From the NCBI GenBank assembly GCA_036384915.1, contig DASVLJ010000058.1, positions 1-37,351 of the forward strand: a stretch of 37,351 nt of DNA, read 5' to 3'. The translations under genes and the position numbers were made by a program. Each line of letters begins with the position of its first letter. The first letter of the stretch is position 1. Source of the stretch: PKWO01 sp036384915. GTDB taxonomy: Bacteria > Pseudomonadota > Gammaproteobacteria > Burkholderiales > Burkholderiaceae_D. The notes under the pieces were generated by a model, which was not told the DNA's origin, searched no databases, and saw only the letters and a list, made by a program, of their open reading frames with translations. Shown here piece after piece: positions 31,196 to 37,351 of the stretch.

Positions 31196-32689
31196 TCAGA
31201 TCTCCCCATCCAAACCGTCTTGCACTTGTTCCGCTGCGCGCAGCACTGCGCGCGCCTTGTTCTCGGTTTCCTGCCATTCCATCTCGGGCACCGAATCGGC
31301 CACGATGCCGGCCGCGGCTTGCACGTAGAGCGTGCCGTCCTTGATCACGCCGGTGCGGATGGCGATGGCCAGATCCATTTCGCCGCCGAAGGAGAGGTAA
31401 CCGCAGGCGCCGCCATAGATGCCGCGCTTGACGATTTCGAGCTCGTCGATCAGTTCCATGGCCCTGACTTTTGGCGCGCCCGACAGGGTGCCGGCGGGGA
31501 AGGTGGCTTTCAAGACGTCGAGGTTGGACATGCCGTTTTGCAGGGCGCCTTCGACGTTCGAGACGATGTGCTGCACGTGCGAATATTTTTCCACCACGAA
31601 GCGGTCGGTCACCTTGACGCTGCCGGTTTCGGCGATACGGCCGATGTCGTTGCGTGCCAGGTCGATCAGCATCACGTGTTCGGCGATTTCCTTGGGGTCG
31701 GCCAGCAGTTCCGTCGCCAGTGCGGCATCGCTCTCCGGCGTCGAACCGCGCGGGCGTGTGCCGGCCAGCGGACGGATCGTCACTTTCTTGCCGGTGTTTG
31801 TGGTTTCGTTGCGCACCAGGATTTCGGGTGAGGCGCCGACAATCTGCATGTCGCCGAAATTGTAGAAGTACATGTAGGGCGAGGGATTCAGCGAGCGTAG
31901 CGCACGGTAAAGCGACAGCGGCGCATCGACATAGCCTTTCTTGATGCGCTGGCCGATCTGTACCTGCATCAAGTCACCCGCCATGATGTATTCCTTGGCC
32001 TTTACGACCGCAGCCAGGTAGGCATCGCGCGAGAATTCGCGCACGCTCTCGGTGCGCACCGAGCTTGAGGTCACGGGGACGTCCACGGTCCGGCGCAGCA
32101 TGGCGCGCAAATCCTTCAGGCGCGCTTTCGCCTTGGAATAGGCTTCCGGCGCGTTCGGGTCGGCATAGACGATCAAATAGAGCTTGCCCGATAGATTGTC
32201 GATCACGGCCAGTTCTTCGGTGACCAGCAGTTGAATCTCGGGCAGCTTCAAGTCGTCCGGCGGGCAGCTGTGCGCCAGGCGAGGCTCGATGTGGCGCACC
32301 GTGTCGTAGGCGAAGTAGCCGGCCAGGCCGCCGCAGAAGCGGGGCATGCCGGGGCGCAGCGCAACCTTGTAGCGCTCCTGGAGCTTGGCGATGAAGTCGA
32401 GCGGATTGCCTTCGTGGGTTTCCACCACTTCGTCGTTTTTGACGATTTCGACCTTGTTGCCGCTGGCGCGCAACAGCGTCGACGCGGGCAGGCCGATGAA
32501 GGAATAGCGGCCGAAGCGTTCGCCGCCGACCACGGATTCGAGCAGGAAGGTGTTTTTCCCGCCGCGCTGGGTCTGGGCCAGCTTCAAATACAGCGTGAGC
32601 GGGGTTTCGAGATCGGCGAAGGCTTCGGCGATCAGCGGAATGCGGTTGTAGCCTTGCGAGGCCAGGGATTTGAATTCGAGTTCGGTCAT
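31196..32689 (-). CDS. trpE: Anthranilate synthase component I
   Basis: A 497-residue chorismate-using enzyme. The N-terminal feedback site is FLLESVVGGERFGRYSFIG, and the C-terminal chorismate-binding domain includes MQVQIGQRI, PEILVRNE, IRPLAGTRPRG, DLARNDIGRI and GTLSGAPKVRAMELI. The LLES element suggests inhibition by tryptophan. ATG 32689 is preceded by GGAGAGAA. The 225-bp gap upstream, to gph, has no visible promoter of good quality and no leader peptide with tandem Trp codons. Confidence 0.97.
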   Translation of the reverse strand: MTELEFKSLASQGYNRIPLIAEAFADLETPLTLYLKLAQTQRGGKNTFLLESVVGGERFGRYSFIGLPASTLLRASGNKVEIVKNDEVVETHEGNPLDFIAKLQERYKVALRPGMPRFCGGLAGYFAYDTVRHIEPRLAHSCPPDDLKLPEIQLLVTEELAVIDNLSGKLYLIVYADPNAPEAYSKAKARLKDLRAMLRRTVDVPVTSSSVRTESVREFSRDAYLAAVVKAKEYIMAGDLMQVQIGQRIKKGYVDAPLSLYRALRSLNPSPYMYFYNFGDMQIVGASPEILVRNETTNTGKKVTIRPLAGTRPRGSTPESDAALATELLADPKEIAEHVMLIDLARNDIGRIAETGSVKVTDRFVVEKYSHVQHIVSNVEGALQNGMSNLDVLKATFPAGTLSGAPKVRAMELIDELEIVKRGIYGGACGYLSFGGEMDLAIAIRTGVIKDGTLYVQAAAGIVADSVPEMEWQETENKARAVLRAAEQVQDGLDGEI

Positions 32690-32914
32690 GTTTCTCTCCA
32701 GCGCAAACCGGTCGCTCGGTTGCTGCAATGGGGCAGCCAAGGCGGTAGCGTTTTGGGAAGGTCAAAAAACAATGCTGGTCGCAGAAACGATCAGCAGGCT
32801 ATCGGGAGCTTGTCGGCTCAGGATTGCCAGCGTCGCCATAGCCAGGCCTCATGGGTGCCTGGAATGGGAAAGCTACGTTTTTGAATAAGAAACATCGTAG
32901 TGTTGTCGTCTTGT
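32690..32914 (-). other. gph-trpE intergenic region
   Basis: A 225-bp gap inside the otherwise tightly packed operon. It contains no tandem TGG codons, so no classical trp attenuator leader peptide. A possible minus-strand hairpin (CTACG with CGTAG, around 32872-32900) lacks a T-run. A TTGACC near 32760 has no partner -10. Confidence 0.4.
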
Positions 32915-33592
32915 TCAGCTATGGATGAGCTGTGCTGCGTGCATAAGCGAGGCAACTATACCATCGCTTTCGACATTTTGTACAGATTCGCCATGATTAT
33001 AACCGTAGGGCAAGAGCAAGGCCGGGCAGCCGGCCGCTCTGGCGGCCTGGGCGTCATTGCTGGAATCTCCTATGGCGACGACTTGCCCCGGCGTCAGATC
33101 GAAGTCCGAGCAGACTTGCAGCAGCGGCATGGGATCGGGCTTCTTTTTGGCGAAAGAATCGCCGCCGTAGACGATTTCAAAGAAACCATGCAAACCCATC
33201 TTTTCTAGCAAGGGCACGGCAAAGCCAACCGGCTTGTTGGTTACGCAGGCCAGGCGCAAGCCCTTGCGCTTCAGCTCTTGCAAGCCTTCTGCTACGTCAG
33301 GGTAGGGCGCGCTGTGCTCGCCGTTGACGCGTTCATAGTGACGCTGGTAGCAATCGAGCGCGGCGGCGAACTTCTGTTCCGTCTCGTCCGCCGGGTAGTC
33401 GTGCGCCAACACGCGCCGCACCAGGTTTTCCGAACCCCTGCCGACGAAGCCGAGAATCACGTCCAGCGCCAGCGGCGCCAAGCCGAATTCTTCGCGCATG
33501 GCATTGATCGCCACGCGGAAGTCGTGCGCCGTATCGATCAGCGTGCCGTCGAGGTCGATAATCGCGGCACGGATACCCTTCAGTTTTTCCAT
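32915..33592 (-). CDS. gph: Phosphoglycolate phosphatase
   Basis: A 225-residue HAD-superfamily phosphatase that hydrolyses 2-phosphoglycolate arising from DNA repair or oxidative side reactions. Motif I is IIDLDGTLID (nucleophile Asp13, acid Asp15), motif II CVTNKP, motif III KKKPDPMPL and motif IV AIGDSSNDAQAA. Its ATG overlaps the TGA of rpe by one base (TGATG), so translation is coupled. It precedes trpE in the common betaproteobacterial order. Confidence 0.93.
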   Translation of the reverse strand: MEKLKGIRAAIIDLDGTLIDTAHDFRVAINAMREEFGLAPLALDVILGFVGRGSENLVRRVLAHDYPADETEQKFAAALDCYQRHYERVNGEHSAPYPDVAEGLQELKRKGLRLACVTNKPVGFAVPLLEKMGLHGFFEIVYGGDSFAKKKPDPMPLLQVCSDFDLTPGQVVAIGDSSNDAQAARAAGCPALLLPYGYNHGESVQNVESDGIVASLMHAAQLIHS

Positions 33593-34263
33593 CAAATCTT
33601 GGCCAGTTCGCTTCGCATGGCGTCGATTACCGCCTTGTAATCGGGTTTGCCGAAGATGGCCGAACCGGCGACGAAGGTGTCGGCGCCGGCCTTGGCGATT
33701 TCGGCGATATTGTCGACCTTTACGCCGCCATCGACTTCGAGCATGATGTCGCGGCCCGATTCGTCGATCATCTTGCGCACGGCGGCGATCTTTTTCAGCG
33801 CTTCGCGGATGAAGGATTGCCCGCCGAAGCCGGGGTTGACCGACATGATAAGGATGATGTCGAGCTTGTCCATCACGTGATCGAGATAATGCAGCGGGGT
33901 GGCCGGGTTGAACACCAGGCCGGCCTTGCAGCCGTTGTCGCGGATCAGTTGCAGGCTGCGGTCGATATGTTCCGAGCCTTCCGGGTGGAAGGTGATGATG
34001 TTGGCGCCGGCCTTGGCGAAATCGGGAATGATGCGGTCCACCGGCTTGACCATCAGGTGCACGTCGATCGGCACTTGCACGTGCGGGCGGATCGCTTCGC
34101 ATACCAGCGGGCCGATGGTCAGGTTGGGAACGTAGTGGTTATCCATGACGTCGAAGTGGATGATGTCGGCGCCATCGGCGACGACGTTGCGCACTTCTTC
34201 ACCGAGCCGGGCGAAATCGGCGGAAAGGATGCTGGGGGCGATCTTGTACTGAGGTTTGCTCAT
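33592..34263 (-). CDS. rpe: Ribulose-phosphate 3-epimerase
   Basis: A 223-residue TIM-barrel epimerase interconverting ribulose 5-phosphate and xylulose 5-phosphate. Visible are IAPSILSADFARLGEE, HFDVMDNHYVPNLTIGP, DVHLMV, SVNPGFGGQSF and EVDGGV, covering the metal ligands and phosphate site. It heads the operon ending in trpC, and is divergent from apaG across a 134-bp gap. A TAAAAT at 34294-34299 on the minus strand is its likely -10. Confidence 0.97.
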   Translation of the reverse strand: MSKPQYKIAPSILSADFARLGEEVRNVVADGADIIHFDVMDNHYVPNLTIGPLVCEAIRPHVQVPIDVHLMVKPVDRIIPDFAKAGANIITFHPEGSEHIDRSLQLIRDNGCKAGLVFNPATPLHYLDHVMDKLDIILIMSVNPGFGGQSFIREALKKIAAVRKMIDESGRDIMLEVDGGVKVDNIAEIAKAGADTFVAGSAIFGKPDYKAVIDAMRSELAKI

Positions 34264-34397
34264 GATAGGTATGGGGACGCAGAAGGATGCGCTATTTTAC
34301 CGTGGAGCACGGTTGGGTCTTGCATCAAGGAACAAGATCTTGTGCAATGCACGTGTACAATGCAGAAGTGCAATTGACTATTTGGAAAGCTTCCAGG
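34264..34397. promoter_or_regulatory. Divergent promoter region rpe / apaG
   Basis: The 134-bp gap holds a minus-strand TAAAAT (34294-34299) for rpe and a plus-strand TACAAT (34356-34361) for apaG; neither has a strong -35. Between them is a perfect 12-bp palindrome, ACAAGATCTTGT (34332-34343), a possible regulator site. Confidence 0.45.
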
Positions 34398-34772
34398 ATG
34401 GCCGACTACGAATTCACCGTGTCTGTGCGGACGCAATATTTGCCGGATCAATCCGATCCCGACCATTCCAACTACGTATTCGCCTATGCCATTACGATCA
34501 AGAATACCGGCACGGTGGCGGCCCAACTGATATCGCGCCACTGGGTCATCATCGACGCCAACAACCGCGTCGAGGAAGTGCGCGGTTTGGGGGTGGTCGG
34601 GCACCAGCCTCTGCTGCAACCGGGCGAGCAATTCGAGTACACCAGCGGTACCGCCATCGCCACGCCCCAGGGAACGATGCATGGCGAATACTTTTGCGTC
34701 GCCGAGGACGGCGAGCGCTTCGAGGCAAAAATCGAGGAATTCATGCTGTCGCTGCCTCGTACTTTGCACTGA
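34398..34772 (+). CDS. apaG: ApaG protein
   Basis: A 124-residue ApaG-domain protein with a single immunoglobulin-like beta-sandwich fold: FTVSVRTQYLPDQSDPDHSNYVFAYAITIKNTG, RHWVIIDANNRVEEVRGLGVVGHQP and the closing GTMHGEYFCVAEDG. ApaG is linked to cobalt/magnesium tolerance and diadenosine tetraphosphate metabolism in enterobacteria, but its reaction is not established. I used ATG 34398, which gives the family N-terminus MADYEFTVSV; frames starting further upstream add unrelated residues. Confidence 0.93.
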   Translation: MADYEFTVSVRTQYLPDQSDPDHSNYVFAYAITIKNTGTVAAQLISRHWVIIDANNRVEEVRGLGVVGHQPLLQPGEQFEYTSGTAIATPQGTMHGEYFCVAEDGERFEAKIEEFMLSLPRTLH

Positions 34773-34810
34773 TTCAGGGGCGCTCGAGGCTGCGGCGAAC
34801 CTAAGCCGTC

Positions 34811-34942
34811 TTACCTGGTCTTATCGTCGTCTGCATGGGGCTCGGGCGGCGGTTCTTCGTTTCTGCCGGAAAACATGGTCCACCAGACGATGAAAAGGAA
34901 CAGCACCAGGGCTGCGCCGGCTTCGAGGAAAATAACCCACAT
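34811..34942 (-). CDS. Small single-span membrane protein (43 residues)
   Basis: A short gene encoding MWVIFLEAGAALVLFLFIVW followed by WTMFSGRNEEP and an acidic Pro-rich tail. One transmembrane helix (about 2-23) with the positive/acidic tail probably in the cytoplasm. The ATG at 34942 has AAGG just upstream (GATAAGGT). It is divergent from mltA with only 16 bp between start codons, and convergent with apaG. I recall similar short proteins beside mltA in related Burkholderiales, but function is unknown. Base composition and codon use look like the neighbours. Confidence 0.75.
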   Translation of the reverse strand: MWVIFLEAGAALVLFLFIVWWTMFSGRNEEPPPEPHADDDKTR

Positions 34943-34958
34943 ACCTTATCGATCTCCC

Positions 34959-36176
34959 ATGTTTTTCAATTCTGTTACCACACGCGCCAGTGTACTCGCA
35001 TCGATCTTGTTTGGCGCATGGATTCTGGCATCGTGTACCACGCAACCGGTCACCCATCCGCAGCCGGTGACGCCGGTAACCCCGCTCTTGCCACCCAATC
35101 CCACGGTTCCGCCATCGCCGGCGGAAACGCTGCATCCGAGCACCTTCCTTGCCGTGCCCGGCTGGGATCGGGACGACTTGCGCGAAGCCTGGCAGCCTTT
35201 TATGTCGTCCTGCGTCGTGTTGATCAAGAAGCCGGACTGGAAAGAGCCCTGCGCCGTGGCCCAGATGGTTAATGGGCAGGATGCCAAGGCTGTGCGCGAA
35301 TTCTTCGAAGCCTTCCTGCAGCCCTATCAAGTGTTCAATGCCGACGGTTCCGACCAGGGCCTGATCACGGGCTACTATGAACCGCTCTTGCACGGGGCGC
35401 GCAAGCGCGGTGGCGCCTATCAGACGCCCTTGTACCGCACCCCGGACGATTTATTGACGATCGACCTGTCTTCTGTCTATCCCGAGTTGAAAAATATGCG
35501 GTTGCGCGGGAAGCTGGTCGGCAACAAGGTCGTGCCTTATGGTTCCCGTGCCGACTTGACGACCGGCGACGCGCTGGCCGGCAAGGAATTGCTGTGGGTA
35601 GACGATCCGATCGAGGCCTTCTTCCTGCAAGTGCAGGGTTCGGGCCGTGTGCAAATGAGCGATACGCATGAGATGGTGCGCGTGGCCTATGCCGACCAGA
35701 ACGGTTATCCCTACAAGTCGATCGGGCGCTACCTGGTCGACCGGGGGGAGATGACGCTGGACCAGGCTTCGGCGCAGAGCATCAAGACCTGGGCCGCAGC
35801 GCATAGCGATCGCTTGGCCGAGCTATTGGATGCCAACCCAAGCTATGTGTTCTTCAAAGAAGAGAAGGTGACGAACCCGAATAGCGGCCCCAAGGGTTCG
35901 ATCGGCGTGCCGTTGACGCCGCAGCGATCGATCGCGGTGGATAATCAATTCATTCCGGCCGGCGTGCCGGTCTTCCTCGCCACGACGCAGCCGTCTTCCG
36001 ATACCGAGTTGCAGCGCTTGATGATGGCGCAAGACACCGGTGGCGCCATCCGCGGCGCGGTGCGGGCCGACTTCTTCTGGGGCTTCGGCAGTGAGGCGGG
36101 TGAAAAAGCGGGCAAGATGAAGCAAAAGGGCGCGATGTGGGTTTTGCTGCCCAAGCCGGTGCCTCCGGCGGGCTGA
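34959..36176 (+). CDS. mltA: Membrane-bound lytic murein transglycosylase A
   Basis: A 405-residue lipoprotein (lipobox LASC, Cys26) that cleaves peptidoglycan glycan strands to 1,6-anhydro products at the outer membrane. A Pro-rich linker follows the lipobox; then the MltA domain with FLQPYQVFNADGSDQGLITGYYEPLL and the RVQMSDTHEMVRVAYADQNGYPY segment, and a C-terminal 3D domain MAQDTGGAIRGAVRADFFWG containing the catalytic aspartate. I chose ATG 34959 because it starts the signal peptide directly; the longer frame from 34875 overlaps the divergent small gene. Ribosome site is weak. Confidence 0.95.
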   Translation: MFFNSVTTRASVLASILFGAWILASCTTQPVTHPQPVTPVTPLLPPNPTVPPSPAETLHPSTFLAVPGWDRDDLREAWQPFMSSCVVLIKKPDWKEPCAVAQMVNGQDAKAVREFFEAFLQPYQVFNADGSDQGLITGYYEPLLHGARKRGGAYQTPLYRTPDDLLTIDLSSVYPELKNMRLRGKLVGNKVVPYGSRADLTTGDALAGKELLWVDDPIEAFFLQVQGSGRVQMSDTHEMVRVAYADQNGYPYKSIGRYLVDRGEMTLDQASAQSIKTWAAAHSDRLAELLDANPSYVFFKEEKVTNPNSGPKGSIGVPLTPQRSIAVDNQFIPAGVPVFLATTQPSSDTELQRLMMAQDTGGAIRGAVRADFFWGFGSEAGEKAGKMKQKGAMWVLLPKPVPPAG

Positions 36177-36186
36177 GGCTCGCTGG

Positions 36187-36192
36187 TAAAAT
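36187..36192 (+). promoter_or_regulatory. -10 element of the enoyl-CoA hydratase gene
   Basis: TAAAAT lies 33 bp upstream of the ATG at 36225, just after the mltA stop. No clear -35 precedes it. Confidence 0.4.
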
Positions 36193-36224
36193 GCGGGCTT
36201 ACCCTTTTATCCCTGGAGGCCCCC

Positions 36225-37001
36225 ATGCAGTATGAAAACATCCTCGTCGAGCAACAAGGCAAGGTCGGCCTGATCCGCCTGAACCGTCCCAAGGCGCTGA
36301 ACGCCCTGAACGATCAATTGATGGATGAGCTCGGCCATGCCTTGCTGGCTTTCGACGCCGACGAAGGCGTCGGCTGCATCGTCATCACCGGCAGCGAAAA
36401 AGCCTTCGCGGCCGGCGCCGACATTGCCGCCATGGCCGGCTACACCTTCATGGACGTCTACAAGAGCGGCTATATCACGCGCAACTGGGAACAGATCCGC
36501 AGCGTGCGCAAGCCCGTCATCGCCGCCGTCGCCGGCTACGCCCTGGGCGGCGGCTGCGAACTGGCCATGATGTGCGACTTCATCATCGCCGCCGAAAACG
36601 CCAAGTTCGGCCAGCCCGAAATCAAGATCGGCACCATCCCCGGCGCCGGCGGCACGCAACGCTTGCCGCGCGCCATCTCCAAGGCCAAGGCCATGGACAT
36701 GTGCCTGACCGGACGCATGATGGATGCGGTGGAGGCGGAGCGCGCCGGTTTGGTGTCGCGCATCGTGCCCGATGCCAAGCTGCTTGAAGAGGCGATGGCC
36801 GCTGCGACCGTCATCGCGGGCATGTCGCTTCCTGCTGTGATGATGGCCAAGGAATCGGTCAACCGCGCCTATGAGAGCACGCTGGCCGAAGGCATCCAGT
36901 ACGAGCGCCGCATGTTCCACGCCACCTTCGGCACGGAAGACCAGAAGGAGGGCATGAAGGCTTTCCTCGAGAAGCGTCCGCCGCAATTCAATAACCGTTG
37001 A
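36225..37001 (+). CDS. Enoyl-CoA hydratase
   Basis: A 258-residue crotonase-fold enzyme that hydrates trans-2-enoyl-CoA in fatty-acid or branched-chain degradation. The oxyanion hole is formed by AFAAGADIAAM (60-70) and YALGGGCELAMMCD (105-118); the two catalytic glutamates are Glu112 and Glu132 (PEIKIGTIPGAGGTQ), 20 residues apart as in rat mitochondrial enoyl-CoA hydratase. A GGAGG ribosome site precedes the ATG. It has no beta-oxidation partners next to it and is followed by a strong terminator, so it is probably monocistronic. Confidence 0.95.
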   Translation: MQYENILVEQQGKVGLIRLNRPKALNALNDQLMDELGHALLAFDADEGVGCIVITGSEKAFAAGADIAAMAGYTFMDVYKSGYITRNWEQIRSVRKPVIAAVAGYALGGGCELAMMCDFIIAAENAKFGQPEIKIGTIPGAGGTQRLPRAISKAKAMDMCLTGRMMDAVEAERAGLVSRIVPDAKLLEEAMAAATVIAGMSLPAVMMAKESVNRAYESTLAEGIQYERRMFHATFGTEDQKEGMKAFLEKRPPQFNNR

Positions 37002-37025
37002 TTCGTTTGCCCGGGTATTCGATGC

Positions 37026-37061
37026 AAAACCAAAGGCCGCGCCAGCGGCCTTTGGTTTTTT
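37026..37061 (+). terminator. Intrinsic terminator after enoyl-CoA hydratase
   Basis: A perfect 15-bp stem (AAAACCAAAGGCCGC at 37026-37040, GCGGCCTTTGGTTTT at 37045-37059) with a GCCA loop, ending in a run of six T. Confidence 0.95.
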
Positions 37062-37118
37062 GCGGGAGTATTTTTCGGCAATGCTGAAACGATCAATAAA
37101 ATTATTTTGCGAAAGTGC

Positions 37119-37148
37119 TTGCCAAGACCGATTAATGCTTGCTATAGT
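37119..37148 (+). promoter_or_regulatory. Promoter, distal of two at the right edge
   Basis: TTGCCA (37119-37124), 18-bp spacer, TATAGT (37143-37148), followed by a C-rich start region (TCGCCTCCC) that resembles stringent, stable-RNA-type promoters. Confidence 0.5.
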
Positions 37149-37314
37149 TCGCCTCCCGTTTGACGACGCAGCAAAAAACGCAGCGAGTTAAGCGGGGGAA
37201 GTGAAGCGGTACAGGTAGTGAAGCATGTTGATTACGGCATGCAGGTTTTTGTAAGTAGCGTTCTGCAGGTAAGTAAAGCGAAACGCGGCAAACAAAAAAT
37301 TCTGCAAAAAGTAG

Positions 37315-37343
37315 TTGACGAACGAAAAAAGATGCTTCATAAT
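37315..37343 (+). promoter_or_regulatory. Promoter, proximal of two at the right edge
   Basis: TTGACG (37315-37320), exactly 17-bp spacer, CATAAT (37338-37343), with an A-rich segment (AACAAAAAATTCTGCAAAAAG) just upstream that could be an UP element. It would fire a few bases before the window ends. Confidence 0.6.
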
Positions 37344-37351
37344 CTCGTTTC

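Larger units (their letters stand above)
37002..37351 (+). other. Right-edge non-coding region, stable-RNA-type promoters
   Basis: Beyond the enoyl-CoA hydratase terminator no open reading frame is convincing. The sequence has two promoter-like units (listed separately), purine-rich direct repeats such as AGTGAAGC near 37200 and 37219, and a small inverted repeat GCATG/CATGC around 37225-37244. Such a long untranslated region with strong promoters is typical upstream of rRNA operons. Confidence 0.45.

Noticed and set aside
32690..32914. trp attenuator with leader peptide
   Set aside because: No short reading frame with tandem Trp codons and no terminator with T-run before trpE.
32915..34102. 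395-residue open frame extending gph upstream
   Set aside because: The first 170 residues are a shadow of rpe in another frame; gph starts at 33592.

Overview
The window looks like chromosomal DNA of a Gram-negative betaproteobacterium in the Burkholderiales, most likely Oxalobacteraceae or a close relative. The reasons are: a porin of the neisserial/burkholderial type, the gene order rpe-gph-trpE-trpG-trpD-trpC, the divergent apaG and mltA genes beside them, high-GC coding sequence, and Enterobacteria-like -35/-10 promoters. No complete transposon, prophage or CRISPR array is present. The family call is an inference from gene content; no 16S gene lies inside the window.

Region by region. 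(1) 1-1642: the start of a porin gene running off the left edge, a 541-bp spacer, and the outer-membrane lipid-transport lipoprotein gene mlaA. (2) 1783-12070: a beta-glucoside/glucose utilisation locus. A minus-strand operon encodes a GH1 beta-glucosidase, glucokinase, an MFS permease and gluconokinase. A flavin-dependent 'tryptophan halogenase' family gene lies upstream, divergent from a TonB-dependent receptor, and a LacI-type regulator gene follows the receptor. Six 14-bp palindromic sites of consensus TGAAAWCGWTTTCA sit before the beta-glucosidase, the halogenase, the receptor (three copies exactly 21 bp apart) and the regulator gene. The locus therefore reads as one LacI-controlled regulon for importing a glucoside across both membranes, hydrolysing it and phosphorylating the sugar. 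(3) 12117-14062: a GFA-family zinc protein, a tautomerase-like protein and a divergent GlxA-type AraC regulator.

(4) 14218-17545: a visibly AT-richer accessory block. It has a two-gene operon of a secreted LprI-like (lysozyme-inhibitor fold) protein followed by a large protein with a lysozyme-like N-terminus, a histidine-rich repeat linker and a Gln/Pro-rich tail; I read this as a candidate antibacterial effector with its periplasmic immunity protein. Next to it is an Mrr-type restriction endonuclease gene, and just beyond is tRNA-Phe with its own promoter and terminator. (5) 17965-25472: a UbiH-family hydroxylase, dsbC, a LysR regulator divergent from a zinc-independent quinone oxidoreductase, and a molybdenum hydroxylase pair (iorAB-like) followed by a MocA-like cofactor cytidylyltransferase.

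(6) 25588-28684: a DUF3429 membrane protein overlapping an M61 PDZ peptidase, then a periplasmic solute-binding protein. (7) 28748-34263: rpe-gph-trpE-trpG-trpD-trpC on the minus strand, linking a pentose-phosphate enzyme and phosphoglycolate salvage to tryptophan synthesis. (8) 34398-37351: apaG, a 43-residue membrane protein divergent from mltA, an enoyl-CoA hydratase with a strong terminator, and at the right edge two strong promoter-like sequences that probably drive a stable-RNA (possibly rRNA) operon outside the window.
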